Shown: piece after piece, positions 26,799-35,737 of the stretch
How the letters are laid out: each line of letters opens with the position of its first letter
How positions within the stretch are numbered: the first letter of the stretch is position 1
Origin: an uncultured Phycisphaerales bacterium
GTDB taxonomy: Bacteria; Planctomycetota; Phycisphaerae; Phycisphaerales; SM1A02
Length of the DNA stretch: 64,000 nucleotides
Assembly: GCA_905480395.1 (NCBI GenBank)
Contig: CAJQQE010000001.1
Location: 35,984-99,983, forward strand
Direction of reading: 5' to 3'
Program-made: the position numbers and the translations under genes
Notes under the pieces: model-generated
What the model was told of the DNA's origin: nothing
Databases searched by the model: none
What the model saw: the letters and a program-made list of their open reading frames with translations, nothing else

Positions 26799-28016
26799 AT
26801 GATGAGCGACTCTCCAACCGCCTCCGAACAGTTGAAGCCCCGGCGACTCATTATCCTTGGCTCGACGGGCTCGATCGGAGTCGGCGTGCTGGACGTGGTG
26901 GAACATCTCTCAACTGCCAAAGGGCCCGGCCCGACCTTCGAGATCATCGGCCTCGCCGCGGGACGGCGGGCCGACGTGCTCGAAGCGCAGGCTTTGAAAT
27001 TCGGCGTCAAAGATCTAGCGCTCGCAGAGATCAGCGCGGCCGCGGCCGTTGGGAAAGATCGTTCACTGCGAACTGGGCCAGATGCGGCCCTTAAGTTGAT
27101 TCAAGACATCGCTCGGCCTGGAGATCTGGTGGTCGCTGCGATGGTGGGTGCGGCCGGGATCCCCTCGGTACTCGCCGCCATTGACCAAGGCTGCGACATC
27201 GCACTGGCCAATAAGGAAACACTGGTGGCGGCCGGCGAGTTGGTGACCGCGGCTGCAACCCGACGCGGTGTGACGATCCTCCCCATCGACAGTGAACATG
27301 CGGCGCTGCACCAATGCCTGCGGGCAGGCCGGGGGCCCGAGGAAGTCTCGCGACTCGTACTCACCGCATCCGGTGGCCCGTTCCGTACCTGGCCGATCGA
27401 GCGGGTTCGAAACGCGACCGTCGAGGAGGCCCTTGACCACCCCACTTGGAAGATGGGGCCGAAGGTCACGATTGATTCCGCCACCATGATGAACAAGGGC
27501 CTCGAATTGATCGAAGCCCATTGGCTTTTTGGCATCGATGCTGATCGACTCGACGCCATCATCCATCCACAGTCCGTGGTGCACTCATTCGTCGAGTTCA
27601 CCGACGGCTCCTCCCTGGCACAGCTCTCGCCTCCGGACATGCGGATGCCGATCCAATACGCACTCTGCTACCCACATCGAGTTCCCGGATGCGCCCCGAA
27701 AATCGACTACTCAGAGCTCCGCGAGCTGGTCTTCGAACCCGTTGATCACGACCGATTCCCCTCGGTTGGACTCGCCCTTCGGGCCATCCGCGCCGGCGGG
27801 ACCGCCGGCGCGATCTTCAATGCTGCCAACGAGGTTGCCGCCGAGTCGTTCTGCACCGGCGGCATGCCCTTCGGCCGGATCGCGGAGGTCGTGGCCGACG
27901 TCATCGACCAGATCCCCCCCACCGCCGCCACCGAGCTGGACTCGATCCTGGCCGCCGATGCTGAAGCTCGAGCCGCGGCCCGGTCGCATGCCGCGATCAT
28001 CACGACTCGCGTCTGA
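26799..28016 (+). CDS. dxr: 1-deoxy-D-xylulose-5-phosphate reductoisomerase
   Basis: Converts DXP to 2-C-methyl-D-erythritol 4-phosphate using NADPH and a divalent metal, the committed step of the MEP isoprenoid pathway. The NADPH-binding motif LGSTGSIG lies near residue 21. NKETLV, the metal-binding PIDSEH near 166, LTASGGPFR, and the long signature KVTIDSATMMNKGLELIEAHWLF near 226-248 are all intact. Length (405) is normal. It is followed by rseP, the common bacterial order dxr-rseP, although uppS and cdsA are not in front. The first of two adjacent ATGs was taken as the start; no strong Shine-Dalgarno is visible. Confidence 0.97.
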   Translation: MMSDSPTASEQLKPRRLIILGSTGSIGVGVLDVVEHLSTAKGPGPTFEIIGLAAGRRADVLEAQALKFGVKDLALAEISAAAAVGKDRSLRTGPDAALKLIQDIARPGDLVVAAMVGAAGIPSVLAAIDQGCDIALANKETLVAAGELVTAAATRRGVTILPIDSEHAALHQCLRAGRGPEEVSRLVLTASGGPFRTWPIERVRNATVEEALDHPTWKMGPKVTIDSATMMNKGLELIEAHWLFGIDADRLDAIIHPQSVVHSFVEFTDGSSLAQLSPPDMRMPIQYALCYPHRVPGCAPKIDYSELRELVFEPVDHDRFPSVGLALRAIRAGGTAGAIFNAANEVAAESFCTGGMPFGRIAEVVADVIDQIPPTAATELDSILAADAEARAAARSHAAIITTRV

Positions 28017-28152
28017 ACCAATGGTCGTCTGCCGGAATTCGAACCGCGGCCCGGCTATCCTCTCGCCTGTCCTTCGTCCTTTTCGACTCTTCGGAAAGAT
28101 CGACCTTCGACGATCTCTTCCCTCTTAGATACCCCAGTCAGGAAACCACCTC

Positions 28153-30243
28153 GTGGACATCCTCGGTACCGGTAGCAACATCCTCCTGATCATTCTCGGC
28201 TTCGGCCTGCTGATCGCCCTTCACGAACTCGGCCATTTCATCGCGGCCAGATGGGCGGGTATCCGAGCAGATGGATTCGCAATCGGCATGGGCCCGGTGG
28301 TGGCCAGTTATCGCGGCGGGATCGGTTTTCGATTCGGCGCCTGCGACGAAGTCGTCAAAGCGCGACTTGGACGCTATCCCATCGAACTCACCGATGAAGA
28401 ACTCACCAAAGAAGGTCTTGGCGAAACGCAGTATTCCCTTCGACTCCTTCCGATCGGCGGTTACGTCAAGATGCTCGGCCAGGAAGACGGCAACCCTGGC
28501 GCTACCAGCGAGAACGCTCGAAGCTATTCAAAGGTTCCGATCGGGAAACGAATGGTGGTCGTCAGCGCGGGCGTCGTGATGAACATCCTCACTGCGATCG
28601 TCATGTTCGTCGTCGCCTTCATGGTCGGCGTTCGATTTGAATCGCCGGTTGTCGGGCAGGTTCAGCCCGGTTCTCCCGCCACCACCGCCGTTCCACTCAT
28701 CGACGGCGTGCCGCCAGGAATCGAATCGGGCGACCGCATCACTCGGATCGATGATTCGGTCGTCCTGACTTTCAGCGACATCATGATCGCGTCGGCGATG
28801 AGCATCCCTGGAAAACCACTGCAGATCGAAGTGGAGCGCGAAGGGCGAGATGCCCCGATTCTCTTTGAAGTCGAGCCCGTCGATGACGAAGTGGCCAATC
28901 TCCGAATGATCGGTATCGCCCCCGCGGCCAGCACTCGTCTGGTTGATGACGACGCCCTCGACGCGCCCCTCAAGGCCGTGGTTGGTGATGCGACCGCGCC
29001 GCGGCTTCCCGGCCGAGAGATCCTCACCGCGGGACCCTCCACGGTCTCCACTTGGGAAGACTTCGACGCGGTCATGATCGCCGCCTCGGGGCAACCCGTG
29101 GACGTCGTCTTCGGCCCTCGCATGGATGGCGATACGACCGAAACCGTCACCATGCGGGCGACCCCGATTTATGAAAAAATCGACTACTCGCAGGCACGCC
29201 CCGAAGGAACCGGCGACTGGGAGATTGGCCTCCTAGGACTCACCCCCCTCGTAGAAATCACCGGCGTGGTCGACGGAAGTCGAAACACCGAAATCCTTTT
29301 CCCGGGAGACATCGTCCTCCAGATTGTCGATGTGGCGGGCCCGAGGATGTCAGAGTTTCGCGACGCACTGTCGAAGCGTCCTAGTCAATCAATCCCCATG
29401 CTGGTGGATCGCAACGGCACCGACACCCAGGTCGATGCGCGAACCGATGCATCCGGGCGACTTGGCGTGGCGATCAACTATGCATTCGATGATCCGCGGA
29501 TCGCCAGACCCTTCAACCGCTCCGGCTTAGAAGATCCCACGACAACGGTAGTCGCCAAACTCCAACTCATGCCTCGTACTCGAATCGATTCCGTCGAAGG
29601 CGTCCCGGTCACCGACTGGCCGTCCTTCCGCGCTGCACTTCGAGTCGCGACAAAATCGGCCCTTGATAACGGCACGGATGCGACCATCGATCTCTCTTGG
29701 ACCCTGCCCGTCATCGGCTCCGACCCCGAACAGGCGAAAATCACCCTGACGGCCAAAGATGTTGAACAACTTCACGCCCTTGGTTGGACGGCACCACTCC
29801 CCGGCTCATGGTTCGATTCCCTTCAGACGACCTTGACCGCGCACGGAAATCCGCTCGTGGCCGTCTCGATGGGATTTCGACAGACCTGGAAAATGGTAGT
29901 GCTGACGTACCTGACCATCGATCGTCTGATCGGTGGCTCCGTGAGCGTCAAGCAACTGCACGGCCCGGTTGGGATCGTTCACATCGGCTCCCGGGTCGCA
30001 GATCGCGGGTTCATGTATCTCGTCTTTTTCCTCGCGATGATCAGCGTCAACCTCGCGGTGCTGAATTTCCTCCCGCTGCCGATCGTCGACGGCGGCCTCT
30101 TCCTCTTCCTTCTCTACGAGAAGGTCTTCAAACGGCCCCCTTCGATCGCCTTCCAGAATGCCGCGACCCTCGTGGGCCTTGCGTTGATTGGCACACTATT
30201 CGTCGTCACCTTCTACAACGATGTGATGAGACTCGCGGGATGA
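28153..30243 (+). CDS. rseP: RseP-like site-2 zinc metalloprotease (M50) with PDZ domains
   Basis: Intramembrane protease family that cleaves anti-sigma factors and signal peptides within the membrane. The active-site HELGH is at residues 24-28 in the first span, and the second motif NFLPLPIVDGG with the metal-binding Asp lies near 643. Between them are PDZ-like segments (VGQVQPGSPA near 170, a second around 380-400, and a third possible near 480-500). At 696 residues it is much longer than E. coli RseP (450), mostly because of the region between residues 70 and 560. The GTG start has AGGAA 9 nt ahead. The SDR gene overlaps its stop. Two ECF/anti-sigma systems in the window are conceivable clients, but no link is shown. 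Confidence 0.92.
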   Translation: MDILGTGSNILLIILGFGLLIALHELGHFIAARWAGIRADGFAIGMGPVVASYRGGIGFRFGACDEVVKARLGRYPIELTDEELTKEGLGETQYSLRLLPIGGYVKMLGQEDGNPGATSENARSYSKVPIGKRMVVVSAGVVMNILTAIVMFVVAFMVGVRFESPVVGQVQPGSPATTAVPLIDGVPPGIESGDRITRIDDSVVLTFSDIMIASAMSIPGKPLQIEVEREGRDAPILFEVEPVDDEVANLRMIGIAPAASTRLVDDDALDAPLKAVVGDATAPRLPGREILTAGPSTVSTWEDFDAVMIAASGQPVDVVFGPRMDGDTTETVTMRATPIYEKIDYSQARPEGTGDWEIGLLGLTPLVEITGVVDGSRNTEILFPGDIVLQIVDVAGPRMSEFRDALSKRPSQSIPMLVDRNGTDTQVDARTDASGRLGVAINYAFDDPRIARPFNRSGLEDPTTTVVAKLQLMPRTRIDSVEGVPVTDWPSFRAALRVATKSALDNGTDATIDLSWTLPVIGSDPEQAKITLTAKDVEQLHALGWTAPLPGSWFDSLQTTLTAHGNPLVAVSMGFRQTWKMVVLTYLTIDRLIGGSVSVKQLHGPVGIVHIGSRVADRGFMYLVFFLAMISVNLAVLNFLPLPIVDGGLFLFLLYEKVFKRPPSIAFQNAATLVGLALIGTLFVVTFYNDVMRLAG

Positions 30244-30980
30244 ACGATGAAGCGATGAATACCGTCGAGCGAGTCGCAATCATCACTGGTGCGGGTTCAG
30301 GCGTGGGCCGAGCCACGGCGATACGGTTCGCAGAAGAAGGCTGGCGCTGCGCTCTGCTTGGCCGAACCGAATCGAAACTGGCTTCGACCGCGGCGGACTT
30401 CCCCGAATCGGCGCCCGCCCCGCTATTGATCGAGTGCGACCTTGGCCGGGCGGAGGAGATGCCGGCCGTGATCCAGCAGACTTTGGGGCATTTCGGTCGC
30501 ATCGACGCGATTCTCAACATTGCCGGCGTCGCGCCACAAGCGACCATCGCCGACACCGATGCAAGCCTGATGCGATCAACGCTCGATCAGAATCTGGTTG
30601 GCCCCACGGTTCTGGTGGCGGCGGCCTGGCCCGAACTCATCAAGCGGCGAGGTGCGGTGGTGAACGTCTCGTCGATGAGTTCCATCGATCCTTTTCATCA
30701 TTTCACGGCGTATGCCGCCAGCAAGTCAGGCCTCGACTCGTTGACCCGTTCGATCATGGCCGAAGCCGCGGACACCGGTATTCGAGCGTTCACCTTGAAT
30801 CCTGGCGCCGTCGAAACGCCGCTGCTCCGCAGCCTCGTCGACCAGAAGACGTTTCCAACCGAACTCGCACTCGCCCCTCGGGCCGTGGCTGAAGAGATTC
30901 TTGGTTGTATCGAAGGTTCACGGGACCACCGGATCGGCCAGTCGTATCCGATGCTGGTTGACCACGATCAGTCCACGTGA
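30240..30980 (+). CDS. Short-chain dehydrogenase/reductase
   Basis: Rossmann-fold NAD(P)-dependent oxidoreductase of 246 residues. The cofactor-binding TGAGSGVG lies near residue 16. NIAGVAP replaces the usual NNAG; the catalytic Ser lies in NVSSMSS near 140 and YAASKSG (Tyr-x3-Lys) near 155. LNPGAVETPL follows, typical of classical SDRs. The ATG at 30240 overlaps the rseP stop (ATGA); a second ATG at 30255 is also possible. The substrate is unknown. Coupling to rseP suggests co-expression but not a shared function. The gene converges on smpB with 12 bp between. Confidence 0.88.
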   Translation: MNDEAMNTVERVAIITGAGSGVGRATAIRFAEEGWRCALLGRTESKLASTAADFPESAPAPLLIECDLGRAEEMPAVIQQTLGHFGRIDAILNIAGVAPQATIADTDASLMRSTLDQNLVGPTVLVAAAWPELIKRRGAVVNVSSMSSIDPFHHFTAYAASKSGLDSLTRSIMAEAADTGIRAFTLNPGAVETPLLRSLVDQKTFPTELALAPRAVAEEILGCIEGSRDHRIGQSYPMLVDHDQST

Positions 30981-30992
30981 GGGGAGCCGGGC

Positions 30993-31481
30993 TCAACCCC
31001 GATTCCGCATCGCTCGATCCATATCCCGTTGGGCCTCGCGTTTGGCGATGTCTTGACGCTTATCTGCCTTCTTGCGTCCTTCGCCAACGCCGATCAGGAT
31101 CTTGGCTCGGCCGTCGACAAAGTAGATTTTCAATGGGACGAGAGTCGAGTTGTTCCCATCTTGGGCCCGAGCGAATTTGAGTATTTCTCGCTTATGAGCC
31201 AGGAGCGTCCTGGCCCTGACCGGATCATGCTGACGATGGGGTCCAGCCGGGGGATATTCCGGGATATGCACTCCCTGAAGCACCAGCGAGGGTGGATCCG
31301 CCACCGCCCGAACCCAGCCTTCCGCCAGGCTCGCCTTGCCGGTCCGAATCGACTTAACCTCGGTTCCGAGGAGCCGGAGCCCGCATTCCAACGTCTCTCC
31401 AATGAGATAATCATGCCTGGCGCGTCGATTTTCGATCACCACGGCGTCTGGATTCGAGGTTTTTTTGTGTCCTTTGGCCAT
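30993..31481 (-). CDS. smpB: SsrA-binding protein SmpB
   Basis: Binds tmRNA and delivers it to stalled ribosomes for trans-translation. The 162 residues start MAKGHKKTSN and contain the beta-barrel core (VVIENRRARHDYLIGETLECGL, LLGTEVKSIRTGKASLAEGW), LVPLKIYFVDGRAKILIGVGEGRKKADKRQ, and the basic C-terminal tail that enters the decoding centre. The frame is open further upstream, but the ATG at 31481 gives the family start. Residues near 80-100 (IPEYPPAGPHRQHDPVRARTLL) correspond to the usual IxxYxxG...HxPxRxRKLL segment. The ssrA tmRNA gene was not found nearby. Confidence 0.96.
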   Translation of the reverse strand: MAKGHKKTSNPDAVVIENRRARHDYLIGETLECGLRLLGTEVKSIRTGKASLAEGWVRAVADPPSLVLQGVHIPEYPPAGPHRQHDPVRARTLLAHKREILKFARAQDGNNSTLVPLKIYFVDGRAKILIGVGEGRKKADKRQDIAKREAQRDMDRAMRNRG

Positions 31482-31716
31482 CCGAACCCACCAAGGTAGA
31501 TGGCCGCAAGGGCAAGCACAAGGCCACTGAAGGCCCAAAAATCGGGCTCACTGAGGTGAAGTCCAAGTGTGTCAGGGCGATGAAAACGATGTTTCGGGAA
31601 CTCTGGACTTGTTCGTACGTCTCTATGGAGCAACAATCTAATTCCTCAACGGCCGGATTCGCACCAAATCGAATCAACCCGAACTCCCGTCCCTCGAAGA
31701 TCTGGAACCAATACTG

Positions 31717-34548
31717 ATGCTGCTCAAGCACTCCGCGATCGTCGCCACTCTTCTGGCAATTCCCTGCCTCGGCGCCATTTCGATGGCAGAACGAAGCCCA
31801 TTGGACAATCCACGAGCGGATGCCCCTGCTAGGGGCATTGACGTTCGTACGCCGGGAGCCAACGATTCTGACCCCGGTTGGATGACATTCCAAAGCCAGC
31901 ACCCCGGTACGGGGCGAACGTTGGTCGATGGTCGAATCGAACGAATCTTCGGCGCCGCGTTTTCGCAAGGTGCGAATGCCAGCGACAGCGCTGGCCGTTT
32001 CATTGCAGAGAACGCCCAGGGCCTCTGGGGCATCGCGCCCGAGCAACTTCTTCCGATCGGCCCTTGGGGTGGTGCGGACCATGTCCTTCCCCTCATGACC
32101 GATCCGGTGACTGGCGACGCAAAGTTCATGCTCGTTGGTTTCATCCCACACGTCGACGGCGCCCCCGTCTTCGACTCCGCGATCCGCGTACTGGTTCGCA
32201 ATGAGCCTGGATTCCCAACCGTCTTGGTCTCGTCGCAAGTTCCCCAGGTCGAGAATTTCTCGATTCCGGGCGGGCTTGTTCCCGGCGACCTCGACGCCAC
32301 CCGATTTGCGGGTGTTGCGGTCGGCCAGTTCGCACAAGCTGAAATCACCGGCGTTCGACCCGTCGTCTTTGCGGGCGTGAATGGCGTCTCCGAACAGCCT
32401 CGCGGCGCCGTTGACTTCTTGATGACCGGCACCGATGCCGCTACCGGAAATTATTCCAAGTGGCGCTTCGTCGCTGATCCCGCCACCGGCGAGATCTTTC
32501 ACGCGGACAACCAAATCCTTCACGCCGACGTCGATGTTCAGGTGCAGGCCAACCGTACCGAACAGTTTTCGATGGAATGTGGCGTTGAAGCCACCGTCCC
32601 GCTGCCCCACGCCCGCGTCACCGTGGGTGGGACCCCGTATATCGCCGATGAAAACGGCATGATTACCATTCCCAATTCGGGGAGTGGCGACGTGACCGTC
32701 ACCGCCGAGTCACGAACTCAGTGGTTCAACCTCGATGGCGGCCAAGGTGACACCTCGGCCACGATCCCTTCGGGCGGATTCGGCACCGTGACCCTGAACC
32801 AGGCCAACAGCAATGACGCCGGCCGGTCTCAGGCCAACGGAATCTCCTTCGCAGAGGACACGCGGAACTTCACGCTCTCTTACAGCGCCTCGTTCCCGAC
32901 GATCTCGACCCAGCAGAACTTCACGATCAACACCGGCGTGTCGGGCACCTGCAACGCCTACTACGACGGCAATTCGATCAACTTCTACAACGCGGGCGGC
33001 GGATGTGCGAACACCACATTCGACGTCATCGTCATGCATGAATACGGCCATCACCTCGTCAACGTCGCCGGATCCGGCCAGAGCCAGTACGGCGAAGGCG
33101 CGGGCGACTGCATGGGCGTCCTGATGACCGGTGATTCCCGCCTTGCGGTGGGTTTCTATGCCAACCAATGCACGAGCGGGATCCGGGACGCGGACAACAA
33201 CTGCTCGTATTCAGCAAGCGGTTGTTCAAGCTGCGGAAGTGCGATCCACACTTGCGGCCAGCTTCTCTCCGGAATGGTGTGGGAGGTTCGCAATGAACTC
33301 ATCGCCGCCGGCAAGCCGACCTCGATCATCGAGTCAATCTTCGTGAACTCGATGCCGATGCACAACGGCACCTCGATCAATACCGCCATCACCATCGACT
33401 GGCTCACCCTCGATGACGACAACGGCAACATTCTCGATGGCACGCCGAACTATGCCCAGATCAATGCCGGCTGCAGCACCAAGGGTGTTCCCGGCCCAGA
33501 ACTACAACTCATGGGCTTCGCATTCCCGAACGGACTTCCCTCGATCGTTGATCCGAGCAACGGCGCTTCCTTCTCAGTGGCCATCACCCCCCTCGGATCC
33601 AACCCCAGCCCCAGCAACGCTCGAATTACCTATCGAGTCGACGGTGGAAGCTGGATGACCATGGGAATCGACGCGAATGGTGGAACTCTCTATACGGCAT
33701 CACTTCCCGCCGTGGAATGCGAATCGGTGATCCAGTACTACCTCACCGCCGATTCCGGAACGACGCCCGTGTCGAGCCCGAACAACGCTCCAGGCGATAG
33801 TTTCTCTGCACTCGGAGCGACCGACATCATCCTCGCCTTCGAGCAAAGCTTTGAAAGCAACGCCATTGGCTGGGTCGTGACGAATGACGCCTCAACCACC
33901 TCGGGCCAGTGGGAACGCGGCAATCCAACCGGAAACTCAACTCGAGGCGAGCCAGGGAGCGCCGCGGACGGCAACTTCTGCCTCCTCACCGAGAACGGGA
34001 ATGGCAACTTCGATATCGACGGCGGCTGCACGACCATCACGTCACCGTTGATCGATACTTCGGCAGCCGGTACCTCGGTTAGCTATTCCCGCTGGTTTGA
34101 TAACACCGGCGCTGGTTCCGGCGCTGACCCCAACAATGACCTCATGACCGTGGAAGTCACGGACGGCGTGAGCGGATGGACGACGCTCGAAGTCATCGGC
34201 CCAGTCGCACAGAGCTCCGGAGGCTGGTTCGACGTCAGCTTCCTCGTCTCTGACTTCGTCGAGAATACCGCGTCCTTCCAGATCCGCTTCACCGCGTGCG
34301 ATTTGAATGCCGGTTCGGTCGTCGAGGCCGCGATCGACAATCTGCTCATCGAAGCAATTGAATGCAACGATGAGCCGGAACTGCCCGGTGACTTCAACGG
34401 CGACTGCGTGGTTGATGGGGCCGACTTCGGCGACCTGCTTTCCCAGTGGGGCAACGCAAACTCACCCGCCGATCTCAACGGGAACGGGACCGTGGACGGC
34501 GCCGATGTCGGACTGTTCCTCGCCTTGTTCGGTGACACCTGCCCCTGA
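31717..34548 (+). CDS. Secreted zinc metalloprotease with dockerin-like C-terminus
   Basis: A 943-residue exported protein. The signal peptide is about residues 1-24 (LLKHSAIVATLLAIPCLGAIS). A propeptide-like region (about 40-280) resembles the FTP/PepSY prodomain of fungalysin or thermolysin-type enzymes. The catalytic motif HEYGHH lies near residue 441, with a downstream YGEGAGDCMG that could supply the third ligand Glu. Many Cys residues suggest disulfides. Later beta-rich domains (about 590-880) include an FES-GWV-type jelly-roll segment. The last 55 residues hold two EF-hand/dockerin-like repeats (DFNGDCVVDGADFGDLLSQW and DLNGNGTVDGADVGLFLALF). Such tails are frequent in Planctomycetota exported proteins. 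The exact peptidase family is uncertain. A strong terminator follows. Confidence 0.85.
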   Translation: MLLKHSAIVATLLAIPCLGAISMAERSPLDNPRADAPARGIDVRTPGANDSDPGWMTFQSQHPGTGRTLVDGRIERIFGAAFSQGANASDSAGRFIAENAQGLWGIAPEQLLPIGPWGGADHVLPLMTDPVTGDAKFMLVGFIPHVDGAPVFDSAIRVLVRNEPGFPTVLVSSQVPQVENFSIPGGLVPGDLDATRFAGVAVGQFAQAEITGVRPVVFAGVNGVSEQPRGAVDFLMTGTDAATGNYSKWRFVADPATGEIFHADNQILHADVDVQVQANRTEQFSMECGVEATVPLPHARVTVGGTPYIADENGMITIPNSGSGDVTVTAESRTQWFNLDGGQGDTSATIPSGGFGTVTLNQANSNDAGRSQANGISFAEDTRNFTLSYSASFPTISTQQNFTINTGVSGTCNAYYDGNSINFYNAGGGCANTTFDVIVMHEYGHHLVNVAGSGQSQYGEGAGDCMGVLMTGDSRLAVGFYANQCTSGIRDADNNCSYSASGCSSCGSAIHTCGQLLSGMVWEVRNELIAAGKPTSIIESIFVNSMPMHNGTSINTAITIDWLTLDDDNGNILDGTPNYAQINAGCSTKGVPGPELQLMGFAFPNGLPSIVDPSNGASFSVAITPLGSNPSPSNARITYRVDGGSWMTMGIDANGGTLYTASLPAVECESVIQYYLTADSGTTPVSSPNNAPGDSFSALGATDIILAFEQSFESNAIGWVVTNDASTTSGQWERGNPTGNSTRGEPGSAADGNFCLLTENGNGNFDIDGGCTTITSPLIDTSAAGTSVSYSRWFDNTGAGSGADPNNDLMTVEVTDGVSGWTTLEVIGPVAQSSGGWFDVSFLVSDFVENTASFQIRFTACDLNAGSVVEAAIDNLLIEAIECNDEPELPGDFNGDCVVDGADFGDLLSQWGNANSPADLNGNGTVDGADVGLFLALFGDTCP

Positions 34549-34580
34549 TCGCAGCGTGTTCATTCTCTTCTTGAAATTGA

Positions 34581-34614
34581 CGGGAGGTCGCTTCGGCGAC
34601 CTCCCGTTTTTTTT
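34581..34614 (+). terminator. Rho-independent terminator
   Basis: An 11-bp perfect stem (CGGGAGGTCGC / GCGACCTCCCG) closed by a TTCG tetraloop and followed by eight T. It ends the metalloprotease transcript 32 bp after its stop. Confidence 0.95.
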
Positions 34615-34678
34615 CGGTCCCCGCCATCACTCGGCTCAGCCTTTGCGCTGCCCGGCCGATTCATTCGCCGAACGACAC

Positions 34679-35428
34679 TCAGACTCCCCGGGCCGACGGC
34701 TCCCAGATGAACTTGTGCATCTGTAATTGCATCCTGACGGGGAGTCGGTCTGCGAGTATCCACTCGGCGAGAGATCTGGGCTCAAGCCCAAGCGCCCCCG
34801 CGATTTCCAGCCCTTTCGCTTGCACAAACACCGGCGAGAACAAAACCGCCCGGCATCGCGCGGCGAGCCCATGCCGCTGCACCGCATCGCGAGACCATTC
34901 GTAATCCTCACGATTCCCAATGACGAATTTCACTTCGTGATGGGGAAGCAACGCTTCGATATTGGAATCAAGATTGCGACCGCACTCGCCGCTAGAAGGT
35001 GCCTTCATATCCATGACGACCTCAGTGCGAGGGTCGCATGCCGCGATGTCACAAGCGCCCGAAGTCTCAATCATCACGATGCGGCCTGCGTCGAGCAGAG
35101 ATCGCTCAAGTTGGTGGACCGCCTTCTGGAGGAGCGGCTCGCCCCCGGTGATCTCCACAACGGGACACTCGATGGCGAGCACTTCCTCAAGCACCGAGGC
35201 GACCTCACGCCTGGTCCCCTCTCGAAAGGCGTATTCCGTATCGCACCATGAGCACCTGAGGTGGCAACCGGAGAGTCGGACGAAGATGCACGACTCCCCC
35301 GCTCGACTGGACTCGCCTTGGATCGAATGGAAGATCTCGTTGAGGCGGATCGAGGACGTCGATGGCAATGATTCAGCGGTTCGGAGGGTGTGAGAGCGTT
35401 CGGGGGCGGAATCAGTCATAGAACCCAT
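34679..35428 (-). CDS. queE: 7-carboxy-7-deazaguanine synthase
   Basis: Radical SAM enzyme that converts CPH4 to CDG in queuosine/7-deazaguanine synthesis. The [4Fe-4S] cluster motif Cys-X3-Cys-X2-Cys is in GCHLRCSWC, followed by DTEYAF; upstream IFHSIQGESSRAGE is the typical QueE opening. VEITGGEPLLQ is the SAM-binding GGE motif and MDMKAPSSGE is the substrate-binding part. About 249 residues. The frame is open a further 57 codons upstream, but that stretch runs antisense through the tRNA-Leu gene and is not coding. An ATG at 35419 is an equally good start. No other que gene is in the window. Confidence 0.93.
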   Translation of the reverse strand: MGSMTDSAPERSHTLRTAESLPSTSSIRLNEIFHSIQGESSRAGESCIFVRLSGCHLRCSWCDTEYAFREGTRREVASVLEEVLAIECPVVEITGGEPLLQKAVHQLERSLLDAGRIVMIETSGACDIAACDPRTEVVMDMKAPSSGECGRNLDSNIEALLPHHEVKFVIGNREDYEWSRDAVQRHGLAARCRAVLFSPVFVQAKGLEIAGALGLEPRSLAEWILADRLPVRMQLQMHKFIWEPSARGV

Positions 35429-35451
35429 GGTAGGGAACGAACGCGGAACCC

Positions 35452-35479
35452 TCGACATCAGGTCCGGAGGATGTATACT
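35452..35479 (+). promoter_or_regulatory. Sigma-70-type promoter of tRNA-Leu
   Basis: TCGACA (-35-like) and TATACT (-10, 5 of 6) are separated by 16 bp. Transcription should begin near 35486, giving a leader of about 27 nt before the tRNA. Confidence 0.6.
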
Positions 35480-35512
35480 TCTCGACCCTCCTGATTCGCG
35501 GGGGGATCCGCA

Positions 35513-35598
35513 GCCCAGATGGCGGAATTGGCAGACGCGCCAGCTTGAGGTGCTGGTGGGAGTAAAATCCCGTGGAGGTTCGAGTCCTCTTCTGGGCA
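35513..35598 (+). tRNA. tRNA-Leu (anticodon GAG)
   Basis: An 86-nt class II tRNA. The acceptor stem GCCCAGA/TCTGGGC is perfect, followed by discriminator A at 35598. The anticodon stem CCAGC/GCTGG encloses TTGAGGT, giving anticodon GAG at 35547-35549 (reads CUC/CUU). There is a long variable arm and a T arm GGAGG-TTCGAGT-CCTCT. CCA is not encoded, so it is added after transcription. Confidence 0.97.
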
Positions 35599-35605
35599 TT
35601 CACGT

Positions 35606-35638
35606 CGACGACCCTTTGGCCATTGGCCGGGGTCGTCG
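35606..35638 (+). terminator. Hairpin terminator after tRNA-Leu
   Basis: A stem CGACGACCC/GGGTCGTCG with an inner GGCC-ATT-GGCC stem starts 8 nt after the tRNA and is followed by a short TTTT tract. Confidence 0.7.
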
Positions 35639-35737
35639 TCGCTTTTGGCGGCGCTGATCGAAGATCATCGACGGTACCACCTCGCGAGGCGGCGTAGGCC
35701 GGTATCCAAGAAGGGCGACAGACCGGAACCACCCGGC

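Noticed and set aside
31411..32610. 399-codon minus-strand open frame
   Set aside because: It runs antisense to the N-terminal third of the metalloprotease and upstream of smpB; it has no signal or domain and its composition is that of a shadow frame.
35429..35599. 57-codon N-terminal extension of queE
   Set aside because: It crosses the tRNA-Leu gene in antisense, and the QueE family starts after it.
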